From NCBI GenBank assembly GCA_048267965.1, contig JBLWWK010000004.1, positions 169,641 through 233,640 of the forward strand: 64,000 bases of DNA, read 5' to 3'. The DNA comes from GCA-2705995 sp048267965. GTDB taxonomy: Bacteria > Bacteroidota > Bacteroidia > Flavobacteriales_G > Salibacteraceae. Numbering within the stretch: position 1 is the first letter of the stretch; each line of letters begins with the position of its first letter. The notes under the pieces were generated by a model. The model saw only the letters and a program-made list of their open reading frames with translations, had not been told where the DNA came from and did not search any database. The translations under genes and the position numbers were made by a program. Of the stretch, positions 1 to 8,076 are shown one piece after another.

Positions 1-973
1 TTACCGTAAAAGCATCACCGTCTACTACTTCGTAATGGCCTGGTGCCGAAAAATAATTGGCAGAACAAATTACAAAATCTCCACTTGCGGTATCTATATC
101 GAAAGATCTACCGTACCCAAAGGCAAAGCTTGCACCGGGCAAAGTGCTGGTATAAGTAGCCGCCAATGGTAATGCACTCGGATTTACAATGTTATAGATG
201 TACATCTTCTTATTGGTAGACCAGAAATACAGTTGTTGTTGGTGCATTCTCAACAACCTCGTAGATGAAACTCCAGTACTGATAATAGCTCCTAGCAAAT
301 CGTTGTTGAGTATATCGATCGATTGAAACATTCCGCTGCCATTCATCACCCAAAGTTTATTGTCTACCGTGTTTAACACCAACCCTTTAAGATTTCCAAT
401 CGAAGGATTTATGGTTCCTACAACCGCTTGTGTGGCAGTATCAATTTTCACAACTTTTGCGCCCAAAACGGCATACACTAATCCGTTGGCATATAGCAAA
501 TGATCAGAATGAGAAGTTATTGCGTTGGTAGGATCACTCACAGAAGTAAGGGTATTATTCGCCAAATCGATGCACTGAATATCGCCCGGATTTCCCATGC
601 TCACATACGCCTTGGTTGAGCTAGCAAATACCAGAGTTTGCGGAGCATTGGTGGTTGAAAAAGTGTGTATTTCGTTTAACGAAGGGTATTCTGCAATTAC
701 AATTCTGCCGGCACCTGCGGGTTTCTCGGCAATTAGGGCTTTGTTGTTTAAAACTACAAAGTCTTGTAACACATCAAAGCCCGTGGTAGCGTTGGTAGTT
801 TGGTACAGACCTGCAGAAGTGGTGGCGGGTGTTGTGGTAGTGTTTCTTCTGAAAACATCTCCATTAGGAGATCCGAAATTACCTTCGGCTACTACATCTA
901 GCGTAAAGGTGGTTTGTGCGTAAGACGAAAACGTTACGGCCAATGCGAATAAAACGGCAAAGAACTTTTTCAT
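1..973 (-). CDS. BtuG-like secreted beta-propeller protein (partial, 3' end outside window)
   Basis: This reading frame opens at the ATG at 971-973 and runs off the left edge without a stop, giving 324 codons. It begins with a clear signal peptide (MKKFFAVLFALAVTFSSYAQ), with no lipobox cysteine. The rest consists of repeating short strands with motifs such as LVYAVLGAKVVKID and KLWVMNGSG, typical of YncE/DUF5074-type propellers. A cobalamin riboswitch lies directly upstream. In Bacteroides, the surface propeller BtuG of this fold binds B12 for the BtuB transporter, so a B12-capture role is inferred from fold plus riboswitch. Unlike BtuG it is not an obvious lipoprotein, and a type IX sorting domain could lie beyond the window. 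A generic propeller of unknown ligand is the main alternative. Confidence 0.8.
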   Translation of the reverse strand, partial: MKKFFAVLFALAVTFSSYAQTTFTLDVVAEGNFGSPNGDVFRRNTTTTPATTSAGLYQTTNATTGFDVLQDFVVLNNKALIAEKPAGAGRIVIAEYPSLNEIHTFSTTNAPQTLVFASSTKAYVSMGNPGDIQCIDLANNTLTSVSDPTNAITSHSDHLLYANGLVYAVLGAKVVKIDTATQAVVGTINPSIGNLKGLVLNTVDNKLWVMNGSGMFQSIDILNNDLLGAIISTGVSSTRLLRMHQQQLYFWSTNKKMYIYNIVNPSALPLAATYTSTLPGASFAFGYGRSFDIDTASGDFVICSANYFSAPGHYEVVDGDAFTV

Positions 974-1107
974 TTTATTAAAACAGTTAAATAAAATGGA
1001 AAATAAGGGAAGAGCTAAGCCATAGGAAACAGGCTTTTCTCATTCAACTTTTTCTCCGAAAGTGAATAAATAGATACCAGAATTTTTCTCTTTTTTATCT
1101 GATATAC

Positions 1108-1262
1108 ATTTTGGCAGGTCTCCTGACTTTGTCCATTAATTAACCTTCCCATTGCCTTGAGCAACAGTGGCATACACTAATTAAATACAGACATTACAGT
1201 TGCGGGAACAGTTCTTGATTCTCACAAGATTCCCTATTAATTCATTAGATGAAACCGAAATG
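1108..1262 (-). promoter_or_regulatory. Cobalamin (B12) riboswitch
   Basis: Read on the minus strand, the region has the cobalamin aptamer landmarks in order: a GGGAATC segment with GTGAGAATC, then CTGTTCCCGCAACTGTAA, a GCCACTG segment, and finally the B12-box-like AGTCAGGAGACCTGCC ending near 1111. About 135 nt separate it from the ATG of the propeller gene. A weak stem with arms AAGCC and GGCTT lies between them and could be part of the expression platform. A -7-like TACTCTTG (minus strand, 1268-1275) sits just upstream. Known riboswitches of this class repress B12 uptake genes when cobalamin is plentiful. Confidence 0.93.
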
Positions 1263-1270
1263 CGCTGCAA

Positions 1271-1685
1271 GAGTACATTTTCTTTTGATGAATAAAAACT
1301 GAGCGTTTAAAAAGAAGCTACTACAGACCAGTGATTTTCTGTTATGCTGTAGAGGTAGGAACCGTTTTATTGCGGAACGGGCTGTTTACGAATATCTACA
1401 TTTTATGGCTGATGGGTAAACTCATCGCTCAAGAGAAGCAAAGCTTAAGACGATACCGAAGAGACCACACATTACCGGGTGCAGTGAACTGTTGCCTTTC
1501 TGTGAGTTTGATCGAGAACGAATTGAACAAGTAATGAGTTGTCTCTCGTTTTAAAACAAGCTTTTTGAAAAGATAAATACGGTTCCTACCGAAATTAGGT
1601 TGAGTATCTTTGGCGCAATACTTACCTAAACACTCTACTTTTTCTACAGTTTTTGTGCAAAAAGAGGGTAAAAAATGCAATTTGA
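1271..1685. other. Intergenic region with two inverted GTAGGAACC motifs
   Basis: No convincing gene is present. Short open frames here have no recognisable protein features. The stretch holds two exact copies of the window-wide motif, at 1355-1363 on plus and 1581-1589 on minus, facing each other across about 220 bp. A perfect -7 box, TATCTTTG at 1605-1612, probably drives the hydrolase gene at 1686, giving a leader of about 70 nt. No good -33 element was seen. Confidence 0.6.
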
Positions 1686-2675
1686 ATGAAATTAGCTTCT
1701 ATTGATAATGGAACTCGAGATGGAGCTTTAGTTGTGGTTAGCAAAGACCTTTCTAAAGCGGTAAAAGTACCAGAAATTGCGGCTACCCTGCAAGCAGCTA
1801 TGGATAATTGGGCCAATTGCGAAAGCCAGCTAAACACTGTTTATCTTCAGTTAAATGCTGGTGAAATCGAAGAGGCTTTTGATTTTGCAACATCGAATAA
1901 AATGGCTCCTCTTCCGCGTGCTTACCATTGGGCAGATGGCAGCGCTTATGTTACCCATGTAGAGTTGGTGAGAAAAGCGAGAAATGCAGAATTGCCCGCT
2001 TCTTTTTGGACCGACCCACTTATGTATATGGGCGCTTCTGATGCGTTTATTGGCGCTGAAGACGATATTGAGGTAGAAAGCGAAGAATGGGGAATTGATT
2101 TTGAATCTGAAGTGGCTGTGTTTACAGACGATGTTCCAGCTGGTGTAAATGCTCAAGATGCGCTGAACCACATTAAATTAATTACCATTATTAACGATGT
2201 TTCGTTGCGTAATTTAATTCCGAGTGAGCTTTCTAAGCAGTTTGGTTTTTACCAATCGAAACCCTGGACCACCTTTGCTCCGGTGGCTGTTACTCCAGAT
2301 GAGTTGGCAGAAGAATGGAAAGAAGGCAAACTACATTTGCCCTTACTTTCTACATTAAATGGCCAATTAATTGGATCTCCGAATGCAGGTGTAGATATGA
2401 CCTTTCACTTTGGTGAGTTGGTGGCGCATGCAGCAAAAACTCGCTCTTTAATGGCTGGAACCGTAATTGGTTCTGGAACCGTAGCCAACCAAGGAAGCCC
2501 CAACGGCTCTAGTTGTTTGGCGGAAGTTCGCTGTTTAGAAATTATTAAAGACGGAAAACCTTCTACACCGTTTATGCAGTTTGGTGATCGAATTGAAGTG
2601 GAAATGAAAAACCAAAAAGGTGAATCGATTTTTGGAAAAATTAATCAAGTGGTGAAACAATACCACCCTCAATAG
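1686..2675 (+). CDS. Fumarylacetoacetate hydrolase family protein
   Basis: The 329-residue protein belongs to the FAA hydrolase family, which cleaves C-C bonds in acylpyruvate-type substrates. Fumarylacetoacetase is the last step of tyrosine/homogentisate breakdown. The metal-binding E-x-E (E140 and E142 in DFESEVAV) and the conserved GTVIGSGTVANQG stretch near residues 258-270 are visible. The length fits the bacterial two-domain form with its own N-terminal domain rather than the longer eukaryotic enzyme. It stands alone behind a TATCTTTG promoter, with no other tyrosine-catabolic genes nearby. The exact substrate is therefore inferred. Confidence 0.85.
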   Translation: MKLASIDNGTRDGALVVVSKDLSKAVKVPEIAATLQAAMDNWANCESQLNTVYLQLNAGEIEEAFDFATSNKMAPLPRAYHWADGSAYVTHVELVRKARNAELPASFWTDPLMYMGASDAFIGAEDDIEVESEEWGIDFESEVAVFTDDVPAGVNAQDALNHIKLITIINDVSLRNLIPSELSKQFGFYQSKPWTTFAPVAVTPDELAEEWKEGKLHLPLLSTLNGQLIGSPNAGVDMTFHFGELVAHAAKTRSLMAGTVIGSGTVANQGSPNGSSCLAEVRCLEIIKDGKPSTPFMQFGDRIEVEMKNQKGESIFGKINQVVKQYHPQ

Positions 2676-2696
2676 ATTGCTTTTTGTAATGTAATC

Positions 2697-2733
2697 GTTA
2701 GCTCGCGCGCTTTCAGCACGTGAGTTTTTTTAT
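2697..2733 (+). terminator. Probable terminator after the FAA hydrolase gene
   Basis: An imperfect GC-rich hairpin (CTCGCG pairing with CGTGAG across a CGCTTTCAGCA-like loop) is followed by a run of seven T. It sits between the hydrolase stop and the convergent TetR gene. The stem includes a wobble pair, so confidence is moderate. Confidence 0.6.
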
Positions 2734-2742
2734 GCCTTTTTT

Positions 2743-3372
2743 TTAGCCAAAAAACTCTGGAAATAGCGTTTTAAAATCAGATTTGCCGGTTTTGGTTAAA
2801 TACGGATACAGCATGGATACAAGCGCTGCTGCTTGCTTATGAATAAACGCAGCTGTCAGTTTCTCGTTTTTTACGCTTGAGTTATACAACCAAGTATTGC
2901 TGTGGTTAATCATTCTTTCTATCAATAAGTTTTGCTCTTCGGCAAATTCAAATGCATTCATCACTTCCTGTTTTTGAAGCTGTTGAAAGAAGTACGCGGT
3001 TCCTACTTGGCGCTGTTGATAAGCTTTAGTAAAGTGCTTTTCAAGGGCGCTATTGAGCCGAAGTAAATTGTAGATATCGGTCCAAAAAAAACGGTACTCA
3101 ACCATTCTTTCTAGGCTCTTGCATACATCGGTATACATTCGATTCAGCGATAAATCGGTTTTTTCAAGGGTGTTTACCCTTTCGTCAAAAACGGCCACCA
3201 TTTCAAAATACAACGCTTCAAGAATATCTTCTCTTTTCTGAAAATGATACGTTAAGTTACCCGAACTCATGGCTAATTCTTGGGCAATCATCCGAACGGT
3301 AACGGCCGAATAACCTTGATTATTAAACAATTCTCTCGCAGTTTTTAGAATTTTAAATCGGGTCGCACTCAT
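2743..3372 (-). CDS. TetR/AcrR family transcriptional regulator
   Basis: A 209-residue protein. The N-terminal 55 residues form a typical TetR helix-turn-helix: ILKTARELFNNQGYSAVTV, then MIAQELAMSSGNLTYHF. The remainder is a helical ligand-binding and dimerisation domain with no recognisable ligand signature. It is divergent from an alpha/beta hydrolase gene, and the 49-bp gap contains two perfect copies of AACTTGTCCTAA. TetR repressors commonly regulate themselves and the adjacent divergent gene, so that arrangement is inferred. The coding sequence carries one GTAGGAACC motif at 2998-3006, read as Val-Gly-Thr. Confidence 0.88.
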   Translation of the reverse strand: MSATRFKILKTARELFNNQGYSAVTVRMIAQELAMSSGNLTYHFQKREDILEALYFEMVAVFDERVNTLEKTDLSLNRMYTDVCKSLERMVEYRFFWTDIYNLLRLNSALEKHFTKAYQQRQVGTAYFFQQLQKQEVMNAFEFAEEQNLLIERMINHSNTWLYNSSVKNEKLTAAFIHKQAAALVSMLYPYLTKTGKSDFKTLFPEFFG

Positions 3373-3377
3373 TAGTC

Positions 3378-3418
3378 AACTTGTCCTAATTTGATTTTTT
3401 GTAGTAAACTTGTCCTAA
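3378..3418. promoter_or_regulatory. Paired 12-bp direct repeats, candidate TetR operator
   Basis: AACTTGTCCTAA occurs exactly at 3378-3389 and again at 3407-3418, 29 bp apart, filling most of the gap between two divergent genes. The second copy ends 3 bp before the hydrolase ATG. Direct repeats are unusual for TetR operators, which are normally palindromic, so binding by the neighbouring regulator is only a hypothesis. Confidence 0.45.
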
Positions 3419-3421
3419 ATT

Positions 3422-4354
3422 ATGCAAACTCTAAAAATCATTGTCTTAATAGATCAACTATTTTGCTTTTCCGGATCCTTCTACGCTCAAAAACCTGAAA
3501 CTATGAAACTGTTTAAATCAGAAAAAGGCAGAAACACTATTCTAGCGCTTTATCAGCAGAAACTCGAAAGTTTACCCATTTCTTATTCTAGCAAAACGGT
3601 AGGAACCACTTTCGGCAAAACCCATGTTATTAGAAGTGGTGATTCTCTAAAACCACCAATAATTGTAGTACACGGTTCTAACGGATGCGCCCCTGTAGCT
3701 CTAGAAACGTACTCGTTGCTGCATCAAAAGTACTGTGTGTATGCGGTTGATGTGTTGGCACAACCCAATAAAAGCGCAGAAAACCGACTGAGTATGAAAG
3801 ACGAATCGTACGGCAAATGGATGAATGAAGTCATTTCTGCTCTACATCTAGATTCGGTAACAATGGCCGGGTTTTCTTTCGGAGGTTTGGTCATCTTAAA
3901 AACGCTCGAACACGATGAAAGTAAAGTAAAAGAAGTGTTTTTAACGGCTCCGGCTTACATTGTAAACGGCAACCCCATTAAAGCGCTGTTTAACGTTTTT
4001 ATACCGATGAAACGTTACATCAAAACAAAAAACAAAGAGTATGTAGAGCAGTTTTTAAGTTCACTTTTCACTGAGCACGACTCTTTTGCTTATGCGTTTT
4101 TATCTGAAGTTTTTCTAGAATTTTCGATGGATTTTTCTCCTGTTCCGGTGATAAAATCACGAAAAGCGCGAAAAATACAAACGCCCATTACGCTTTTCGC
4201 TGCCGATCAAGATTTGATTTTCCCAGGGAAGAAAATGATGAAACGGGCTTCTAAATTGTTTCCGAGTTTAGTGCATGCTGAGCTTATTCGTAATTCTAAA
4301 CACGTTCAGAGTCAAGCACAAAACGAAGCCATTCAGCAATTCATTTTGAACTAA
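3422..4354 (+). CDS. Alpha/beta hydrolase family protein
   Basis: A 310-residue alpha/beta-hydrolase fold protein. The oxyanion region IIVVHGSNG is near residue 80-88. The nucleophile elbow is G-F-S-F-G-G with Ser152. An acid is likely in AADQDLIFPG, and the histidine in NSKHVQS lies near the C-terminus. The first 22 residues (to SFYAQ) resemble a signal peptide, which supports the ATG at 3422. An internal ATG at 3503 would give a cytoplasmic form starting MKLFKSEK. The gene is divergent from a TetR regulator that may control it. The substrate is unknown; a lipid or xenobiotic ester is possible. Confidence 0.82.
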   Translation: MQTLKIIVLIDQLFCFSGSFYAQKPETMKLFKSEKGRNTILALYQQKLESLPISYSSKTVGTTFGKTHVIRSGDSLKPPIIVVHGSNGCAPVALETYSLLHQKYCVYAVDVLAQPNKSAENRLSMKDESYGKWMNEVISALHLDSVTMAGFSFGGLVILKTLEHDESKVKEVFLTAPAYIVNGNPIKALFNVFIPMKRYIKTKNKEYVEQFLSSLFTEHDSFAYAFLSEVFLEFSMDFSPVPVIKSRKARKIQTPITLFAADQDLIFPGKKMMKRASKLFPSLVHAELIRNSKHVQSQAQNEAIQQFILN

Positions 4355-4367
4355 AAAAGTACTTCAT

Positions 4368-4402
4368 AAAAAAAGCTCCCAGAAATATCTGGGAGCTTTT
4401 TT
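4368..4402. terminator. Bidirectional terminator between convergent genes
   Basis: A perfect stem with arms AAAAGCTCCCAGA and TCTGGGAGCTTTT around a short AATA loop has an A run on one side and a T run on the other. It can stop both the plus-strand hydrolase and the minus-strand nitroreductase transcripts. Confidence 0.92.
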
Positions 4403-4430
4403 TGAATTATAAATAATAGCTGTGTGGGAA

Positions 4431-5066
4431 TTACTTTACATCGATTACAAACTCGTCTCGAGGAATTCTCACTTTTTTCATGGTACCTAGCCAGTCTTTC
4501 TCTTGGTCTGCATAACCAACGTATAAAAGAGAAACACTTTTAAGTCCGTGCTTTTCTAACTCTAAAACTTCGTCTACCACTTGGTTGTTAAAACCTTCTG
4601 CTGGGCAAGTATCTACGCGCAATTCTGCCGCTTGAGCCATTGCTAAGCCTAAACCTATGTAGCTCTGGCGTGCGGTGTGCGCAAAATTCTCTTCTGCAGA
4701 TTGCTTTAAGTAAACATCTTTAAGCATATCTGTATAGCTGCTAAACCTACCTTGAGGTAAACCGCGCTCTTCGGTGGTGTAATCAAATACTTTATCGATT
4801 CTTTCGGCTGTATATCGATCCCAAGCTGCAAAAACAAGCACATGTGAACAGTCTCTCATGCTATCGGGATTTAAAGAGCCTTTTACCAACTTTTCTTTTA
4901 TTTCTGGATTAGAAACGGCCACAATTCTAAACTGTTGCAAGCCTGAAGAAGTTGGAGCCAAACGCGCAGCTTCAATAATTTTCTCAACCGCATCTTCACT
5001 TACTTTTTTACTAGAATCGAACGCCTTTACTGCATGTCTCCAGTTTAAATCTTCTATCAATGCCAT
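4431..5066 (-). CDS. NfsB-like NAD(P)H-dependent nitroreductase
   Basis: A 211-residue FMN-dependent nitroreductase-family oxidoreductase. The N-terminal WRHAVKAFD, the FMN phosphate-binding region AARLAPTSSGLQ (residues 33-44) and the C-terminal GYADQEKDW are typical of the NfsB/YdgI group. It lies 3 bp downstream of ohr and is probably the last gene of the ohrR-ohr operon, so it may help with oxidative or electrophile stress. The physiological substrate cannot be read from the sequence. Confidence 0.86.
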   Translation of the reverse strand: MALIEDLNWRHAVKAFDSSKKVSEDAVEKIIEAARLAPTSSGLQQFRIVAVSNPEIKEKLVKGSLNPDSMRDCSHVLVFAAWDRYTAERIDKVFDYTTEERGLPQGRFSSYTDMLKDVYLKQSAEENFAHTARQSYIGLGLAMAQAAELRVDTCPAEGFNNQVVDEVLELEKHGLKSVSLLYVGYADQEKDWLGTMKKVRIPRDEFVIDVK

Positions 5067-5069
5067 GGC

Positions 5070-5498
5070 TTACTCTGCGTTATTGGTTACGTTTAACGTT
5101 ACTTCAATGTTTCCTCTGGTTGCGTTAGAATAAGGACAAACTTGGTGGGCTTGTTCGGCCAAATTATTGGCTTCTTCAATCGATACATTCGGTATGTTAA
5201 TCGTTAATTCTGCTGCTAAGCCAAAACCGCCATTTTCGATTTGGCCAATACTCACTTTTGCCGAAGTGGTAGTGGTTCCTGCCGTTACTTTCGATTTCTG
5301 AATTACCAAGTTCAACGCACTATCGAAGCAAGCCGAATAGCCTGCTGCAAATAGCATTTCAGGGTTAGGATAATCATCATTAGCACCGCCTAAAGCTTTC
5401 GGATGTCTTACTTCTAAATCTACAATTCCGTTTTCGCTTTTCACATGACCATTTCTACCTCCAGTAGCTGTGGCGCTGATGTTATAAAGGGTTTTCAT
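5070..5498 (-). CDS. ohr: Organic hydroperoxide resistance protein (OsmC/Ohr family)
   Basis: At 142 residues this has the usual Ohr length. Ohr is a thiol peroxidase that reduces organic hydroperoxides using lipoylated partner proteins. The two redox cysteines are in the expected contexts: C57 in YSACFDSAL and C121 in QVCPYSNATRGN. The latter pattern is typical of Ohr rather than OsmC. The start overlaps the end of the upstream MarR-type gene by 4 bp, indicating translational coupling within an operon. Confidence 0.95.
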   Translation of the reverse strand: MKTLYNISATATGGRNGHVKSENGIVDLEVRHPKALGGANDDYPNPEMLFAAGYSACFDSALNLVIQKSKVTAGTTTTSAKVSIGQIENGGFGLAAELTINIPNVSIEEANNLAEQAHQVCPYSNATRGNIEVTLNVTNNAE

Positions 5499-5929
5499 TT
5501 CTTTGGTTTTATTTGATTTAATATGATTTCGATTGATTCTTTAAGTGCTACTAATTGAGAAACTGAAACATTTAGTTTTTCTGTAATCTCGGTAGGAACG
5601 CGACTTGCATTTTCTTTAATGCTTTTTCCGTTGGACGATAAACTAATCGTGACTACGCGCTCATCTTTCTCACTTCTTTTTCTTTCGATGAGTTCTTTTT
5701 GTTCTAATCGCTTTAAAAGTGGAGTGAGTGTGCCACTGTCTAAATGCAGCTGCTTTCCTATTTCACTTACGTTTTGATGATCGTTTTCCCACAAAACCAG
5801 CATTACCAAGTACTGCGGATAGGTTAAATCTAACTGCTCTAAAATAGGTCGGTATAAACCGATTACCTCTTTGGCCAACGTGTAAATGGGGAAACAAACT
5901 TGATTCGATAATTTTAATTGTTCAGCCAT
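5495..5929 (-). CDS. ohrR: OhrR-like MarR family peroxide-sensing repressor
   Basis: A 144-residue winged-helix MarR protein. The N-terminal NQVCFPIYTLAKE carries a cysteine (C12) in the position of the peroxide-sensing cysteine of OhrR. The DNA-binding core VSEIGKQLHLDSGTLTPLL and the wing ERKRSEKDER follow. OhrR represses ohr until oxidised by organic hydroperoxides. Here it is first in the ohrR-ohr-nitroreductase operon, behind a promoter overlapped by two palindromes that probably bind it. No second conserved cysteine is obvious, so a one-cysteine mechanism is inferred. Confidence 0.92.
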   Translation of the reverse strand: MAEQLKLSNQVCFPIYTLAKEVIGLYRPILEQLDLTYPQYLVMLVLWENDHQNVSEIGKQLHLDSGTLTPLLKRLEQKELIERKRSEKDERVVTISLSSNGKSIKENASRVPTEITEKLNVSVSQLVALKESIEIILNQIKPKK

Positions 5930-5948
5930 GCTGTTTCATTTTCTGGCA

Positions 5949-5980
5949 CAAATGTATTGCGCAATTTTATTGTGCACAAT
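5949..5980 (-). promoter_or_regulatory. ohrR promoter with tandem palindromic operators
   Basis: Read on the minus strand, TTG, a 20-nt spacer and TACATTTG (5949-5956) form a well-matched Bacteroidota promoter. Two perfect palindromes overlap it: ATTGCGCAAT at 5956-5965 and ATTGTGCACAAT at 5969-5980. Their centres are 14 bp apart, and they cover the -33 element and the spacer. This fits repression by the OhrR encoded 20 bp downstream. Confidence 0.8.
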
Positions 5981-6157
5981 CTTTTTAAGTAAATAAACAC
6001 TAAAGAATTGTTAAACAGCTTATAAAGCTCTCAATTTCACCAACTAACCAACGGATTCTAGTTCTATAAGTTAACTCAAAATCAAAAAAAAAATCATATT
6101 GGTTGCTGCGACCAAGATGATTTATCTAATTCTTCTATTACGAATGTAAAGCCAAAA

Positions 6158-7882
6158 CTATTCTGCCAAGAGCTCTTCTATAAGTGCGTTGGTTTCGGCT
6201 ACAAAATCGGTGTAATAACTTCCTGTGCTCGGGCCATAAAAGCCGGTATGAATTTTTTGAACATCGTGATTTTTATCTAAAATCAGTAAAGTTGGGTACG
6301 ACATAACATGGTTCAGCATCGGTAATTTTTTACCAGCCGACTCTCTACCCGCTTTGCCGGCAATTAGTTGAGTGTATGGCACCGGCAAATCACGATTGGC
6401 GGCTTCTACAGCTGCTTTTGCGGTTGCAAAGTCTTCGCTTCGTTCAAATTGTAAAGCCACAACCTCTACACCTTTGGCTTGGTAATTCTTATAAACCTCT
6501 TTTAAAAAGTTGGTTTCATCTTTACAGTTAGGGCACCAAGTTCCGGTGATAGTAATCAGCACCACTTTATTCTCGAACTGAGCATCGCTCAGCGATACAT
6601 TTTCACCGTTTAAATCTGGAAAAGTAAACTCAAGCGACTCGTATCCGGGTTTTAAGAAAGTGAGGTCCTCGGGATTACGCAATGAAGCGTTATCGTCTTT
6701 TTTTGCCGTCCAATAAGACAAATAATGTGTTCCAGATGCAAATACACCGTTTTCAATAGTTTCACCGCTTACAGTGGCCCTAAAGTGAAAAGCGTGCGCT
6801 CCGTCTAATGTCGATAAATACAAAGTGAATTTTCCGGGTTCGCTCGCTGCCGTTACAAAACCTTCTAAATGTCTATAGTCGCCCGTTTCGGTAGCAAACG
6901 TGCCAAAAAGCTCGTTACCTCGTTGCTCGAACATTCCAATTGCGGGATACTGTTCACCATCGTCTTCGGTAAGAGTAACTTGCCATTTGCCAGCCAAATT
7001 TGGAAGTGAATCTGTGCTTATTTCATCTAAAAAGCGACTTTTAAAGTAAGGAGCGGCAGAAAATTCGATGGCGTAGTTGTCGCCTTTATCAAAGTTATAC
7101 CACTTACCTACTAGCGTATCTCCCACCATTTTGTATCGAAATTCTGACGGAAAAATCGGAAACTTCAGTACACTAGAATCATTTTTAGCAGCAGCCGACT
7201 CTAACTCTATTCTTTCGTCTCCATTTTGTAGGAACCACTTTTCGGTTCCTTCAGAAGTAACCGATTTATACATTCTAAATCGAAGAAATTGCTCTCCGTT
7301 CAAATTGAGTAATCCCATGTATTCGCGATCGGTTCCTACAGGAGAACCTTCAATAACCATGTCTGTCTCAAACACCAAATTCACTTTTTGCCTAGTGACT
7401 ATGCGGTAGTTTAAATCGCGTGTTAACCACAGTTCTTGTTGAGACTGGAAAGCCAAGTTTTCATTGTTCTTTATAAAATGAACAGACTCCCACTTATTGT
7501 TCTTATCCAGCACATATTCTGCCAATTGCACGGGTTGAGAACTGCTATTGGCTGTTAAACGGTAGGTTGTTTTTCCGGTAAACTCGCCCACCAAGGTATC
7601 TAGGGTGTATTTCGGAATTAAGTTGAGCTTGTTTACGTCTGCCTTTTTAAATAGATGCAGTTCTGTTTCCCAATCTACACGCACCACCTGACGTGATTCA
7701 GAAGTATCACTTTTTAAGTATTTATCTACTTCTGGATAGTTTTCTTGGTAATTTTTTGCGATCGAATCCCATTGAGGAAGACCTTCAAAATAGTGTTCGG
7801 CTACTTGCTGATTATCAAATACACAGCTGGCAAAAAGAGTGGCAAAGGTGAAGAATACGAGTATGTTACGCACGGATTTCAA
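6158..7882 (-). CDS. TlpA-like thioredoxin-fold lipoprotein
   Basis: A 574-residue protein with a lipoprotein signal (lipobox LFASC, C20), so probably anchored in an envelope membrane and facing the periplasm. Residues 30-420 form a beta-rich region of unrecognised type. From about residue 425 there is a thioredoxin domain with TGTWCPNCKDE (redox pair C450/C453) and a cis-proline segment SYPTLLI near residue 530. TlpA/ResA-like proteins reduce disulfides, for example during cytochrome c maturation. No cytochrome genes are adjacent, so the partner is unknown. The coding sequence carries two exact GTAGGAACC motifs on opposite strands. Confidence 0.85.
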   Translation of the reverse strand: MKSVRNILVFFTFATLFASCVFDNQQVAEHYFEGLPQWDSIAKNYQENYPEVDKYLKSDTSESRQVVRVDWETELHLFKKADVNKLNLIPKYTLDTLVGEFTGKTTYRLTANSSSQPVQLAEYVLDKNNKWESVHFIKNNENLAFQSQQELWLTRDLNYRIVTRQKVNLVFETDMVIEGSPVGTDREYMGLLNLNGEQFLRFRMYKSVTSEGTEKWFLQNGDERIELESAAAKNDSSVLKFPIFPSEFRYKMVGDTLVGKWYNFDKGDNYAIEFSAAPYFKSRFLDEISTDSLPNLAGKWQVTLTEDDGEQYPAIGMFEQRGNELFGTFATETGDYRHLEGFVTAASEPGKFTLYLSTLDGAHAFHFRATVSGETIENGVFASGTHYLSYWTAKKDDNASLRNPEDLTFLKPGYESLEFTFPDLNGENVSLSDAQFENKVVLITITGTWCPNCKDETNFLKEVYKNYQAKGVEVVALQFERSEDFATAKAAVEAANRDLPVPYTQLIAGKAGRESAGKKLPMLNHVMSYPTLLILDKNHDVQKIHTGFYGPSTGSYYTDFVAETNALIEELLAE

Positions 7883-8018
7883 TTTTAATTCAAAGGTAGA
7901 AACGGATTTATCAATGCACTATATTCCTTCACTTTTCTATAACAGAAAACGTGTAAAACATGAAATTGGCTCTTCTAGACGTGAGCAATACAATGAGAAG
8001 CATTGACTTTTTAAACCA

Positions 8019-8050
8019 AAAAACCCCGAAAGCATGTGTTTCGGGGTTTT
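8019..8050 (-). terminator. Terminator after the BI-1 family gene
   Basis: A stem of AAAACCCCGAAA against TTTCGGGGTTTT with a short GCATGTG loop lies about 27 bp beyond the stop of the minus-strand gene. The flanking A/T tracts would allow termination from both sides. Confidence 0.9.
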
Positions 8051-8076
8051 CTCAAATTCTTTAACTAAAAGATTGA

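Noticed and set aside
597..923. Plus-strand 108-codon open frame
   Set aside because: It is antisense to the propeller gene, which has a signal peptide, a riboswitch and consistent repeats.
1331..1680. Small open frames in the gap before the FAA hydrolase gene
   Set aside because: They overlap each other on opposite strands, have low-complexity or random-looking translations and no signals of their own.
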